A DNA stretch of 64,000 nucleotides, from positions 32,183,039 to 32,247,038 of the forward strand of contig VZDJ01007747.1 in the NCBI GenBank assembly GCA_008694505.1, given 5' to 3'. The DNA comes from Cyanoderma ruficeps. Lineage: Eukaryota > Chordata > Aves > Passeriformes > Timaliidae. The position numbers were made by a program, and so were the translations under genes. Below, piece after piece: positions 48,901 through 60,659 of the stretch. Numbering within the stretch: the first letter of the stretch is position 1; each line of letters begins with the position of its first letter. A model generated the notes under the pieces. It worked only from the letters and a program-made list of their open reading frames with translations. It did no database searches and was not told the origin of the DNA.

Positions 48901-51060
48901 GCAGTTTTTAACCATGTAAAATGTTCTTTAGAGTAAAAGAACTCTCCTCACTAGGAGAGAGAGTAGTTGCAGCGATGAGTACTCAGGGACTAAAGCACAG
49001 CTGAGCTGGATACACTATAAAAGTTCTAACACTTAACAGTGCCAGAAAGACTTTTCTGATATCAAATTAGTAAAAATCCTTCTGTGATGATTATGTATAA
49101 GATACTTTTTGGGTAGTTTAAATATTAGTCTATTATATGTATGGAAAATTCAAGGCAAAAAAAAATGTAAGTAGTTTGTACAAAGAAAGCCCCAAAGATC
49201 AAAAGAGCTGACATTCCTAACAAAATTTAAGTAGCCCTTCTCAGTCTATATTCACTATCCTAGTGGGTTTTGCTGTTCTATGAATGAAACTGGGTTTTCT
49301 CCTGGGAGACAGTCATTGTTTTGAAGCAGTCCTCCCTCTCCTCCCCACCTGCTAATTATCTCTTGGGGAAAAAGGTGGAACTGCAGCTGTAGGAACATTG
49401 ACAAAACTGGGTCTTGTTCTAAGAAAATCATTTCAGGACAAAGATCCGTGAACAGTTATGAAACTGTAAAGCAGATTCTGACCTGCTGCAGAGTCACTCC
49501 ATAGCATGTCTCAAAGCAGATAAGCTATAGAAGGCAAAAAAATATCAGCTTTTCCTTCCCAAACAGCAGATGGTTCCAGATAACTCCCAACAGCAGATAT
49601 CATAATGAACTACTACTTCCTTTATGAACACTGAGTGTTCCTCAACAAGCAACTTTTCTTCTTTGTCTTGGCTAATTCAAGGCCTCAAATACCTAAACAC
49701 TGGATTTTGCTGCAGTCAGGTAGATCTTCCAGAAGTGTCCACTGTGCCAAAATATCCCATGTAATATTTGGAATATACATATTTGCATGTGAAACAGAAC
49801 ATACTAATAATCCAGCAAATTATGTTTATAAACTATGTAAATACAGAAAAAAAAAAAGGAGAAGGACTCCATGGGTAGAAACTCAAGGGTATCTGCTCAA
49901 AGTGCTTTTGAAGTGCCAAAAATAGAGTGAATTCTACTCAAAAGTAAAGTGAACCATATTGCAGTCACAATATTATCATGCCTTCAGCTGAATTATTTCA
50001 AGCAGAAAACTGAAGATCTTGTAAATTAAGCAAGGTTGTCTTGGGTCAACCCCTGAAGACAAAAATGTATGTGCTGTCACAACTGTTGCCAGCAACTCAT
50101 TACATTGCTTCTCAGTGGGCCTGAATAAGATGTTAGATGATGCTTGATGCTGCAAGCACCTTCGTTTCGGTAAGACTGATAACGAGGCTGTGACAGACTG
50201 TAACGAGGCTTTGTTGTCCTTAAATATCATGCAATGGACCTTATGGTCGGATAAGAGTTTTATACAGGTGGAAGAAGAGAAGCAGAACATCTCTCAGGAA
50301 TCATGTAACTTTCTATAGACTGCACCAGCCCTTCAACTGAGAGAATCTCTCAGTTCTTTTTGGAGCTTTTGTTCTGCATCCTATTTTTCCAACTACTTTT
50401 TACATCTAAAGAGAAAAGATGAAACTCCACACGGATAATGTATAATATCTATCCCTGTTAGACCCCTCTTACTCTTATTACACAGTATCACTATCTGCAA
50501 AAAGCACTCCACTGCCCTAAAACACAAGATTTGGATACAAAAATTGGACTGCATACAAAATTAGATTGGATACAAAATTTGGATTGAAGAAACAAGATTT
50601 GGCTTGAAATGCCAGATTTGGGGCATTTAGAACTACTAATGGCAATGGAAATGGGTACATCCAGTCTATCCAAAGCCCGAAATGCTCTTTGAGATAACTG
50701 AAAAATTAACTTAAGAGTTATAGATGAAGACTACTATGGCCTTCCAAAGAAAGAATAAAGCATTCTTTGTTTTCTCAGGGTGAAATATTAAGCTGACTGA
50801 ATCTGGACTGTGAATGCATGATAAGAACACAAGAACTGAATGTGATCTGGTACTTGAAGTTCAGGCCAGGTATTTTGTCCTCATGCCCATGTGAATTCCC
50901 CTGCAAACAAGTGCTACCTTGAGCAGCCTGCTTCTTATGCTCACGTTTGTGTACAAATTACAAGCAATCTGTAGCAGGAACAATTATTTTTTCATTAGTA
51001 TGGTCTCTAGCAATCCTCATCACCACCAGTACCACGCTGCCAGGAACGAATGGCATTCCC
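45965..51060. other. Intergenic DNA upstream of the TAPT1 CpG island
   Basis: No gene is recognised. It contains an A run (about 48814-48831), a degenerate tandem repeat (50530-50590) and a minus-strand ATG ORF of 104 codons (49976-50290) without a recognisable domain. The ORF region has a 10-base repeat TAACGAGGCT (near 50180 and 50203). In mammals a divergent lncRNA starts at the TAPT1 promoter and runs in this direction; no exon of such a transcript can be named from sequence. Confidence 0.5.
50530..50590. repeat. Degenerate tandem repeat, unit about 18-20 bases
   Basis: Three imperfect copies of a GGATACAAAATTTGGATTG-like unit. Confidence 0.6.
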
Positions 51061-51594
51061 AGCACTTCACGAGCCACGCGATTTCAGGCCGTTTTTCGGT
51101 CTGGCGGAGCTTTCCGGGCTCCCCAAGCCCTGCGGGGCGCGGTTGCTCCGCGCCAGCCGGGCGGGGCAGGCTGGGCAGCCGCGGCTCCCGCCAGGGCCGC
51201 GCCGGCCGGGGCAGCGCGGGGCTGTGACCTCAAGCGCCCGACCCAGGCCAACTCGTGCTCTCCGGTTCATTGAAACCCTGTTGGCTTTAAAGTTAATAAT
51301 TCACCACTCGCTTTCCATTTTTGAACAAGGTCTTTATTTGCGCAGCTCAAGGTTTAATCACCTTGTTAGCAACTGCTTTGAGCTGCTGTCGACCGGCCCG
51401 TGGGGAGGGGAAGGGGGGTGTGAAACCGTGACCGTCACACGCGTTTTGCGAAAAACGGCAGAGGGGCCGCTGGGTCTGTCGCCTCACGCAAACCTGTTCC
51501 CTACCGCTGCAGGATCCGCAGGGCCCGGGGGAGCCTCGGGGCGGGGCAGCGGGACGCGCCGGGAGCGGCCCGGCCCCCGAGGGGTTAACGGCGG

Positions 51595-51607
51595 CAAGAT
51601 GGCGGCG
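51595..51607 (+). promoter_or_regulatory. YY1 site just upstream of TAPT1
   Basis: CAAGATGGCGGCG is the full YY1 consensus on the sense strand. At CpG-island genes this motif commonly sits at or just after the transcription start, which places the likely start near 51570-51595 (inference). Its internal ATG (51599-51601) opens an upstream ORF if transcription starts before it. Confidence 0.65.
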
Positions 51608-51682
51608 CGCCGGCCCACCCCTCTCCGCCCCCCGCGCGCGGGGCAGTGGCGCGCGGCCGGGCCCGCGGCTGTCGCGCGGTGA
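51599..51682 (+). other. Upstream ORF in the TAPT1 leader
   Basis: The ATG at 51599 lies inside the YY1 motif in a good context (A at -3, G at +4). It encodes 27 residues (MAARRPTPLRPPRAGQWRAA, then seven more) and stops at TGA 51680-51682. That stop shares one base with an ATG at 51682-51684, giving the TGATG arrangement. The second ATG is in frame with TAPT1 and would add 19 residues before the usual start. Whether the uORF is in the mRNA depends on the true start site. Confidence 0.4.
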
Positions 51683-51738
51683 TGAGTCACCGGCAGGCGC
51701 GCGGCGCGGGGGCGGCGGGCGCGCAGCGGGCGGCGAAC

Positions 51739-51979
51739 ATGGCCGGCGTTGCCGACGCCGCCGCCGCCGCCGCGCCGGCCACCGGCGGGGACGGGCGGCA
51801 GGACGGCGGCCGCGACGGGCGGCAGGACAGCGGCCGCGGGGAGCCTAAAACTCTCTGGGGGAGCAGCGAGCCGCGGCCGTCCGCCGCCGGCTCGGGGCAG
51901 CCGTCCCCGCAGCAGCGAACGGAGACGTTGGGCTTCTACGAGAGCGACCGAGGCAGGAAGAAGAAGCGGAGCCTCTCGG
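51739..51979 (+). CDS. TAPT1: TAPT1 exon 1 (coding part)
   Basis: Exon 1 of transmembrane anterior posterior transformation 1, a multi-pass membrane protein of the eukaryotic Tapt1/DUF747 family. It is linked to ciliogenesis and axial skeleton patterning in vertebrates, with an ER membrane homologue (Emp65) in yeast. The exon gives 80 codons plus one base and ends at a CGG|GTGAGG donor. The start at 51739 was chosen because MAGVADAAA matches the start of known TAPT1 proteins and the context AACATGG is strong; an in-frame ATG at 51682 would add 19 residues. The N-terminus is low in complexity: a six-alanine run (residues 7-12) and a duplicated 8-residue unit (18-25 and 26-33). The conserved signature TETLGFYESDRGRKKKRS follows at residues 61-78. 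Confidence 0.95.
51790..51837 (+). repeat. 24-bp in-frame tandem duplication in TAPT1 exon 1
   Basis: Units at 51790-51813 and 51814-51837 differ at one base and encode DGRQDGGR and DGRQDSGR (residues 18-33). The copy number stays in frame. Confidence 0.9.
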
Positions 51980-54900
51980 GTGAGGGGCGGCAGCGGGGCG
52001 AGCGGCCTCCTCCTCGCGGCAGCGGGGTCCCCGGGATAGGGTGGTCCCCACGGGGAAGCGGGGTGGCCGTGCGGTGTTGCCCGGGGCGGGCGGCTCTTGC
52101 CCGCGCCGCCGCCGCCCGCCCGTGCGAACTTGGGCGAGCGACTTCAGAAAGTGCGCCGGGACCGGGCGGGCCCCGGGAACGCCGGGCGGCCCGCAGGGAG
52201 CTTTCCCTGATCCCCTGCCTGGAGGTTTGTTCCGTGAAGTGGCCCGGTGGGTGCGGTGGAGCCCGTCGGTGTGGCCGGCTGTGTCCCGGCTCTCCGCACG
52301 GGTCTGTTGGGGAAGGGGAGCGCGGGCGGGCGGGTCCCTGCGCCCTGTCACGCAGTTTGCCAACCGCTGCTGCTCGAGAGGCTGGCAAGCAGCACGGAGG
52401 TCTGTGGAGGTGTATTATGCCCTGAAGGTGGGACTCTGGCTATCAGGCTCGATACCTGCCCGGTTCCAGCGGTTCCAGCAGTGTGTGATTGGAGTCTGAG
52501 AGAGCTCAGACCGCAGCCGCGCGTTTCCCGAGCCTCGCGGGCCGGGAGGCTTCGGACGCGCTCAACTTTCTTGCTGAAGTGCTAGAAATGTTTCGTGGTC
52601 TTACCGGTTCTTGTTACACGCTCACAGCTGTATCTGCAGTGGTCTTTGCCTCTGCTGCTGGCAGTAACGATGCCGTTAGAGCTTTGGAGTTGTACGCAGA
52701 TTATTAAAAGTCATTTAAAGTAAATTAAATTTACCAACTGGGGATTTATAAGGAAAATTAAGGAGAAATGTCTTGGCCTTTGCTATCAATATGCAGCTGT
52801 ATTTACATTCATGCTTCAACTGGTTGTTTCGGGTATCTACCAAGTAATTTTTGTAAATAGCCCTGCCGTTTTAGTAAAAAATGTCAGTCACCGTGTCAGG
52901 ATTAATTTAATGTTGGTACGGTTATAAATAACTATATTGGCACTGTATTCCTAATTGAGTGGCTTGCTGAAAATCTGGAAAGTATTTGAAGTGTTAAACT
53001 TTTGAGGCTTTCTCAGTCTTGGCTTGAATGTGATAAAACACCGGTCTTATAAAAAAAGAGAAAAAAAACGGGAATTAGGATTTAACTTAATGTGTCAGCA
53101 ATTGAATACTTTCCTTCTGAGTTTGATGGGTGCTGTGTTTGTTTCTGATGTGTTACGTCATGAGACATGCGGCATCATTGACTGCAGTTCTGTGCTGTTG
53201 ATGAACACTTCAGAATGTAAAGGTGATGTAATTTCCATAGTTATAAAGGAATTGGCTTGATTGTAGTAGTATGAATTGCTTTGAGGTGAAAAAAAAGAAT
53301 CATCAAGATACATACTGGTGTGTCTGAAAAACAACTGAACAAATAACTTTATCAAAGGGATTGTTACTGGAGGTGGTGGAGAATACTTAACTATGTTCAT
53401 GCAATTGATTTGAAATTTTAAAATCGTTAAAAATCTTTGGTGCTCTCTGACACTTCATGGCAAGAAAACATAAGGACAGGCTTTTTGATTGAGCAGCTAA
53501 AAATTTTAACTCAAAATGCTAACTCTAAGGGCTGCAATATGTTGAATAATAGAAGTAAGGTTTTCTTCACATTGATCAAGCAGTACTAGTACTGTAAAGA
53601 GAAGTTGATTAGAGGAGAAGAAAATACTCTTTTAAAGATGTATTTTTTAAAGATGTATTTTCTTGATTAATTAATTGGCATGCTTATGGAAGAAATGTGT
53701 GTTTAGGATTGACAGGAGTGAAGCGAATGCCTGGAATTGTTGTATTTATGATTGTATAATAGAAGCTTACTGAAGTGCAGTGCATTTCACATTTCCACAA
53801 CTTTTCCTCTCCTTTCTGGTTAATAGTTATCCTTTGTACAGCTATGCACTGAAGTATGACTTAGTTATATCATTATCTTCTTACCTTGAAGGAATTTGTG
53901 TCCTTTTATGTTTTTGAAAGATGTTTCTGCTTTCCTGTCCTGAGGTGTGGCGATAAATGAGCATACTGTAAGCATTAAGAGTATGCTGTCTGAACAGATT
54001 AAACTTGGGCCATAGTCTAAAACTTTCTGACTGCGAAAGAGGGGAATTTGAAGTAGGGAAGGAATTTGAAGTAGGAGGTAGAGTTTACTTTTAAAAGAAA
54101 ATGTTGTTTGATGCTTTGATAGCAGAATTCAACTGTTTTTTCAAATGATTTATTACTTTGTTCTGCCGTGGTGTCTCATGCTTTTCTTTTGGTTACTGTG
54201 TTTTTCCTACAGGGTCAGCCGCTGATCTGTTTCACAGCTGGCACAGAGCTGAGGCTGGTGCTGGGCGGCAATAAGTGCTCCGAGGGGAGGTGGCTGAGTG
54301 ACTGAGTGCTCCAGTGCATCCCCTGTCACTGGAGAGATGATTTTGCAGTCACACTCTGGAGCTTATGTATTGATCAACCTCCATGAGGATTGATCACTCA
54401 ATAGCTAGAGCATGAAAGTCTAAGATGTTGAAAACTTAAAATCATTTGGTTTTCAGCAATAGGTCTCTAAAATGCTTTGTGTGAGGTAAGAAGGGGTGGG
54501 AACAAATAGCTCATTGGCTAAAATCTTAGAATATATGAAGTTGGCAGGGACTCATAAGTTACCCCATGGAACTTGCCCATATGCATGTATTTACTGTGTG
54601 GGAAACTTCAGTTGTTTGAGATTGCTTTAAATTAGAGAAGGCTGGTTGTTTGAGGTGAAAGAAAATACACCTGGGCAGTTAACAGAGTAGTTACTTGGTG
54701 TGCTTCTGCATATCTGTTTTTACTTTCAAGTTTTTTAGCATTGAAGAATTGGCATGACCAAAAAAGATACAAGTGATAGTGTTACAAAAGAAGACTCCAG
54801 AAAACAAATTCGTAAGAGGTCTGACCAGTGATTTCACGGAATTAGCTTTGATTGAAACATAATACGTAAATATTAGTTTATTACTACTCATTAAGCAACA

Positions 54901-56503
54901 TGCTTTGTTTGTTTTAAAATAAACACCATTAAGGCTTTGAGTGATTTGACCTACTTAGTAGAAGTGGATCAGTAATATATAGATCATCAAAATCACTATC
55001 CAGTGACAAGCTGATACACAGGGAAAATGGTTCAGTTCTCACAGTTTAAAGGAAATAATGATGTATTAACAGTACATAATTAATGGGTAGTTAGTGGGTT
55101 TTATAGCTGTGATCATTATCAGCAATGTGATAAATCACAATACCAGACATACAGAGAATATTAATGCACCACCACAAACTACAAAGTGCCTGTAATCTCC
55201 CCAAATTGTCATCACACCTCCCACCCAAGCTAATGCAGGCTGTAAGCACACCCTCTTTTACTTCTATGCTTCAGCTTCAGGTGATTCCTTCTTTGCTTTA
55301 AAACTCTTGGTAATCTTCTGGCTACTGTCAAAGTTTTCATCTTCAATGTGGTGAATATTGAGAAGGCATTGCCTCAGAGAGTTTTGGGTAAATTCTTAAT
55401 GCAGAATGTCAATACTTACATTCTCTTCTTAACAGCTGTTATCTGAGTTATTTTATTAAGAATGTATATACAGCCTCTTCCTGCCCTGAAAAAGGTAGGG
55501 CATTCTACCATGCAAGGTTACTTCTCCCTCCTCTAGCCCCTAAGACTTTGGCTGAAATTTGAATTTACTATTTGTGAACATGTGCTTCTATCATAATAAA
55601 TGTCTGTAGCTTTTCATCTGTTTGTCTAGATAAGTGATTTTCATCTTCTGGGTGTTGTGTGAACATTGAGAGTTTCTGTTTTTAAATACCAATAACCAGA
55701 GATGTTGAATTTAATGGTAGTGTTCTGTCACTTCTGAAGTGTTACAAGGAGGTGGTAAAGTCAGATCTTGTCAGTGAGTGTTGAAGCTTAAGTTCAACCT
55801 TCTTGTGCTGACAGCCTGAATTTCATAATTATAATTTCATATGTTATTAATTTTGTAAGACTACCCTGTGCAAAGTCTTTTTTGGAAGCCATATAAGCTG
55901 CAGCTTAAACACAGGCCAGTCAGCCCTCAGGTTACTGACCTATAGCCATTAAAGCATAGGAGATCTATATGTGCTTGATGGCTTTTTGGTTGTGAAAGAC
56001 CTAATCACCAAAGGTTCGGTGTGTTTGTACTGTTTGTGCACTGAAACACTTGGGATTGTGTATCTGTGCACGTTTTGCTCTTGCAGAAAGTTATTCTTCA
56101 AATAAAGAACAAATTGCTAATGTTGCTGAGAGAGAAAATAGCTTTTAAGAAGTCAAAAATAGAGTTCAGTAAATTTAGGAGGTCTGGTAATACATTAAGG
56201 ATTAGATTCACTCAGCATGTTGCATTTTGTGTAGCAGCTTTGGGTAATGTTTTATAGAAGTGGGATGTCTGATTGCCTGGGAAAAGTAGCTTGTTTGTTG
56301 GGAGGCAGCAGGCGAATGCATGGGAGAGCACCGGACTCCTGTGACTCCTTCCATGCCGTTATTTAACCATCAGCAGAGACCTTCTGGGTTAGGGGCCATG
56401 TAAATGAAACATGTAGCAAGTAATAAGTAACAAAAGTATAGCAGCTTCTCACCCCCTGGAGGTCATGCCTGAAGTGTCTTCTGCTTGCTGTGTTTCTGAA
56501 TAG
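51980..56503 (+). other. TAPT1: TAPT1 intron 1
   Basis: GT at 51980 to AG at 56502-56503; 4,524 bases. The first 600 bases are the end of the CpG island. A 15-base tandem duplication lies at 53631-53660 (unit TTTAAAGATGTATTT). A GC-richer block starting after a good acceptor at 54213 is listed separately. The rest is AT-rich unique DNA without a recognised gene. Confidence 0.9.
54213..54485 (+). other. Exon-like block inside TAPT1 intron 1
   Basis: A strong acceptor (TTACTGTGTTTTTCCTACAG) precedes a block whose first 100 bases are clearly richer in G and C than the intron around it. The block ends at a GTGAG|GTAAGA donor. Several in-frame stops make it non-coding as a cassette, so inclusion would most likely give an aberrant or alternative leader transcript. 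It could also be a decayed mobile-element scrap. Confidence 0.2.
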
Positions 56504-56634
56504 ATCTTTCCTTGCTGAGATTCATCAGTGCTGAGCTAACAAGAGGTTATTTCCTTGAACACAATGAAGCAAAATACACAGAGCGGCGAGAGAGAGTGTA
56601 CACGTGCATGCGGATACCAAAAGAACTGGAAAAG
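56504..56634 (+). CDS. TAPT1: TAPT1 exon 2
   Basis: 131 bases. The split codon from exon 1 (G|AT) begins the exon, which then encodes 44 residues: DLSLLRFISAELTRGYFLEH then NEAKYTERRERVYTCMRIPK and ELEK, ending on a codon boundary. The acceptor is TGTTTCTGAATAG and the donor AAG|GTGAAG. The sequence agrees closely with vertebrate TAPT1, where this soluble, charged segment comes immediately before the first membrane segment. No frameshift or stop is present. Confidence 0.97.
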
Positions 56635-59600
56635 GTGAAGTATGCTTTAACATTTGATTCAATTCCGAGATGAAATCTGTTGAATTAAATTATTTAAACA
56701 ACTATTTATTTTAAAAACATTTTTGCTGCAAAAACAAGATGTAAACCTCTGTAATGATTATTTTTCAATGTTACAAACTTAAACATTTTTGTTTCATGGT
56801 TTTCTTGCCTGTTTGCTTGTTGCTGCTGGCAACTCTTGTTATTAGCAGAGACAAACAAATGCAGATGATGACAAATTAATTCAAATATAACGATGTCACT
56901 GATCCTTAAAGGAATAATCAAGCAAAAGAAAACTTTTTACAGCAAAATGTAATTTTACATCAAGAAAAAATTGTTTCAAAGATTTTTTCCAGTGTAAAAT
57001 TCTCTGAGGATGGAAAGGTTTCAGTCTTATAAAAATATGGTGACAGATGAGTTTTTCTAAGGTTTTTGACTTCGTTTTTGTAGTCTTTTATTTTGCTTCT
57101 TGCCACTGTTTACCACATCTCCCCTCTCTGTCCCAATGTTACGTCCCTTCCTGAGGGATTCTTGCCACCTCCTTTATGTCAGCTTAGATATCATTCTGGC
57201 CCTGCAGTGAGCCAATTTTGTTCTGGCATAACCATGTTGATTTGGGAGGCAGTGGCAGCAGCAGTATGCTGAGGAATGATGAGTAAAGCAACATCACTAA
57301 TAAGGTTTGTCTAGGCTGCAGTGTAATGATAACATTAAAATTAATACTGCTAAAATTTCCAAAATCTCTAGGATTAAGTTACACAGGATTAAATCATTTT
57401 AACTTAGACTGAAGGAAGAAGCTTGTTTTGCTCTTCCTCCCACTTCAGTCTCTTGCTTTATGCATACTGCCTGTTTTGCATGAGCTGTGGTACCTGGCGG
57501 ACTGTTCCAGGAGTTAAATCCGCTCATAATTCAGCGGTGAATGTTAGACTTTCTTCGCTCTGTTGGCTCTGTGCTAGACTAGTGAGCTGATTTGCTCAGC
57601 CAGTATTCTTGAGAAACCCGAGTCTACACAAGGACAGAAGGGGAGCTTTATAACTAAAGATGAAAGAGCAGTGGAGGAGGGAGGAAGGGTGGGCAGGATT
57701 CCCTTGGTCGGTGGTGCTTGTGTTCCCCCTTCAGCATCATTAAATTCATCCTTCAGCCATGATGAGGCCTGGCTTTACCAAACTGAATTCCCAGTCAGTT
57801 ACTGCAGAAAATCACAGGATGAATGAGATTGGGATGGACCCATGGAGTAGTCCATGCTCTTGCTTAAAGCTGTGTAACCTACAAGTTGTTCAGGATTGGA
57901 GGCTTTGAACATCTCCACTGATGGTGTCTTCACATCCTCAGTATTTACCCGTTCCAGTTTATGATAGAATATTCCACTTATGGTGGAGACTCAGTTGAAC
58001 GATACAGCATTTCAACATCGTCTCCATTTTCATTATGTAGATTATTACATGCTGTCTCCAAGGCATAGAAATTATTCTGAAAGACCATCACCGTAGATTT
58101 TTAAGAAAACTTCCAGTGTGTAAGAACATGTAATATCCAGCAGTCTTTTTATAAATAAGATTAATGCCGTAAGTGGTGCAATTGATGGGTTTTGCATGGT
58201 AAATCAAACTTCAGTCTGTGCTTTGAATATGAAATATTATGAAACAATAATAAATGATAGTTAAAAAAAGATTTAAAAATTATAGTTATCATTTTACAAT
58301 TAGATTATGGAATTTTTTTTAGTTCTTTGCATTGGCTTAGTCTATGTTAGTATACATACTAACTATATCAAATTGAGCACATAGAAATCAACTCAATGGT
58401 GTACAGATCATCACCTGTTGCAGAAACCACTTGCTGATGTGATACTGAAATCTGCTTATTTGAAATAAAGCATGTGAGACACTAGTTAGGGGAGAGTTTT
58501 CTTGATGGCTTGTTTTGTTTACTACCTAATAGTATAATAAGAATGAAAATGAATAAGAATGAAAACTAATCAAGTAGAGTGAGAATAAATTGGAGTAAAT
58601 TTATCCAAGCCTAATCTTGGGAGATATTGCTTAGTAGGCACTTATTTAACATCCATGGTTTTAGAAAGGGGTCTAATGTTTTAAGGGTAGTATTTTTATT
58701 GTTATTAAGAGTACCCTTTTTTTAATTGAGAGAAGCTAGAAAATTTACCATATAAATTCTACTTCCACTTGAGCATTTTGTGCAGTTTCAGTGGGAGCTT
58801 TTCATTGTAGTAGGTTATTTATACTAAATAGTGGTCTGGTGGTCTCTATTCCTGCCATCTTAAGGGAACAATTTTCAGTTGATCTCAAAATTAAACTTTG
58901 TTCTCCTTTGTTAAATTATAGTTGTGATGATGAAAAAGCTCTGTAGGTTTTTCTGTTAGTTCCTGAGTATCTGGAATGGAGCAGCAAAAATAATGTTTAC
59001 AGAAAGGAGTAGAAGGTTCAGCACTGATTATATTTCATCAGGTACATGTAGTAAAAACATTGGGAAAATTGGGACATTAGACAATAATTGCAAGTATTAA
59101 TGCAAGTTTATAGAATGTGAAAAACCATCATTGCACTAAGGTGGAGAAGAAGTCTGTCTAAATCTAAAAGAAAAAGTAGTGTTGTTTTTGAGATTATAAA
59201 GATGTCCTGACTGAACACAAGCAAAATGACAGGCTGTCTTTCTGTTTTGTTTGGGTTAAGGAGTTTAAAAATATTAAGTGTTCCAGTTATCTTCAGTCCT
59301 TGAATATTCAACCCCTAGTTTAAAAGGTTTTTTAAAACAGATAGCTTAATGGCATATTAAGACAGTGCATAAATTTATCTGCAGTTGATGTAACCCCTGC
59401 TCCTGATAACTTTGAATAATAACTCAAAATGCTGAGATTTTCGAAAATGGTATACTAGAGGTAAATGAGTAAATATCAGGAAAGAGACCTTGATGGTATT
59501 GAAGTATTCTACTGCTGTAGAACTGGTTGAAATAATATTATAAAGGAAAGTAAAAACTCAGGGATGATGGCAGTGCTGTTGTGCCTGAGTCAGTTGTTTT

Positions 59601-60659
59601 ATGTGACTTGTGGATAGTTGTTCTGGAGCGAAGTCTGTAGGATTGCTTTTGGAGTTAAGAGGATGTCTGAGGTGTAAGAGTGCTCACTCCACCTGGAACT
59701 GGCCATGGCACAAGCTAACAAAGAAGGTACTTAGAAAGGCAAAGGGATTGTGAGAGATAAAAGTAATTTACTTGTACTTTGTTTTATACCCCCACCCTAG
59801 TATCTTCCTTTCCCATCAGCGGTACATACAACTTTCACATGTAAATGCATATCTGACACGGATATCTGGGTCTGCTCAGGTGTTGCTAGTCTCAATTGTG
59901 TAGCCAGTTATGCTGGCTTCTATGGGATTATCCTTGCAGGAAAAAATACTAGCTCATGGTCTGACAGAAGCATAAAAGCATATTTCTAGACTTTGGAGTT
60001 GTAGAGTTTATGTCTAGTTTAATTATCATAGAGTTGCTTGGCTTGTAGCCACAATGAATGGCTTTAATGTCTGTGTAAATTAAGGATAAAACATTGAAAC
60101 TGAGGGCAACTGTAAGTTTACCTCTTTATATTTTATATTCTTTGTATAAAAAAGGTAATTATTCTTTGAAGGAGATCTACCACAGCTGTAATTAGCAGTG
60201 CAATAGAAAATTTACTAGGCAATAGAAAACTTTTTGGGGGCAGGAAATAATGTTGAAAAAGGAGGTAGGCAGAAAATAACCATGCACATTTATGCACAAC
60301 TGTATAGGTTTTTTCCCCTAGGGTTACAACATGAGCTCTGGTGACCTTACAGGAAAGTCACCACTGGAAAATGAGCTACAGTTATATTCAACTGCAGTTT
60401 ATATATTAAATAGAGACTAAGTTCAGTGAGCTGTGAACATCTACAAAAGCCTTCACTGCTTGGACCTTGTGGTGCAGAATTTTTGCTGAATAGTCTTCAA
60501 ATGCACAGCATGTTAATTTTTTTACAGTTCAGCTGATTAAACAAGTGCTTATTTGGTTAATTAGTCTTACATAAATGTATTTTTCATAATGTAATTCTTT
60601 GAATTTTTGGTAAACTTTATAAGCTACTAACATACTTCTGTTCTATTTTTGTAATTTAG
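56635..60659 (+). other. TAPT1: TAPT1 intron 2
   Basis: GT at 56635-56636 to AG at 60658-60659; 4,025 bases. It contains a minus-strand CR1 fragment (57809-57990) and otherwise AT-rich unique sequence. No nested gene is recognised. Confidence 0.9.
57809..57990 (-). mobile_element. CR1 LINE 3' fragment in TAPT1 intron 2
   Basis: Plus-strand reading shows the antisense CR1 3' order: ATCACAGGATGAATGAGATT and GGGATGGACCCATGGAG at the tail side, then TTCAGGATTGGAGGCTTTGA, ACATCTCCACTGATGGTGTC and a CCGTTCCAGTTT block. These correspond to the CR1 3' coding end. The copy is diverged and 5'-truncated. Confidence 0.7.

Larger units (their letters stand above)
51090..52570. promoter_or_regulatory. CpG island with the TAPT1 promoter
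   Basis: About 1.5 kb of very GC- and CpG-rich DNA starts abruptly after AT-rich flank and ends in intron 1. It covers the promoter, 5'UTR and exon 1 of TAPT1. Visible elements are a GC box (CGGGGCGGGGC, 51536-51546), a YY1 motif (51595-51607) and an AP-1/TRE site TGAGTCA (51683-51689). There is no TATA box at a useful distance, as expected of a broadly expressed CpG-island gene. Such islands are often bidirectional; the human locus has a divergent antisense lncRNA (TAPT1-AS1). Long open frames inside the island on both strands are GC artefacts apart from exon 1. Confidence 0.85.

Noticed and set aside
49976..50290. 104-codon minus-strand ORF with an ATG start
   Set aside because: The peptide has no recognisable family and no splice or poly(A) context. 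It is possible but unsupported, so it is mentioned only in the intergenic note.
51050..51682. A 210-codon plus-strand ORF through the CpG island
   Set aside because: Stops are rare in any frame of GC-rich DNA. It crosses the TAPT1 promoter and ends as the uORF; no domain is recognisable and other frames are equally open.
51845..52388. Long minus-strand ORFs opposite TAPT1 exon 1
   Set aside because: They are antisense shadows in GC-rich DNA, with compositionally biased Arg/Pro/Gly peptides and no family motif.
51646..52425. A 259-codon ORF containing TAPT1 exon 1
   Set aside because: It begins at GTG and reads past the exon 1 donor into intron 1. Only 51739-51979 is real coding sequence, as shown by the in-frame splice to exon 2.
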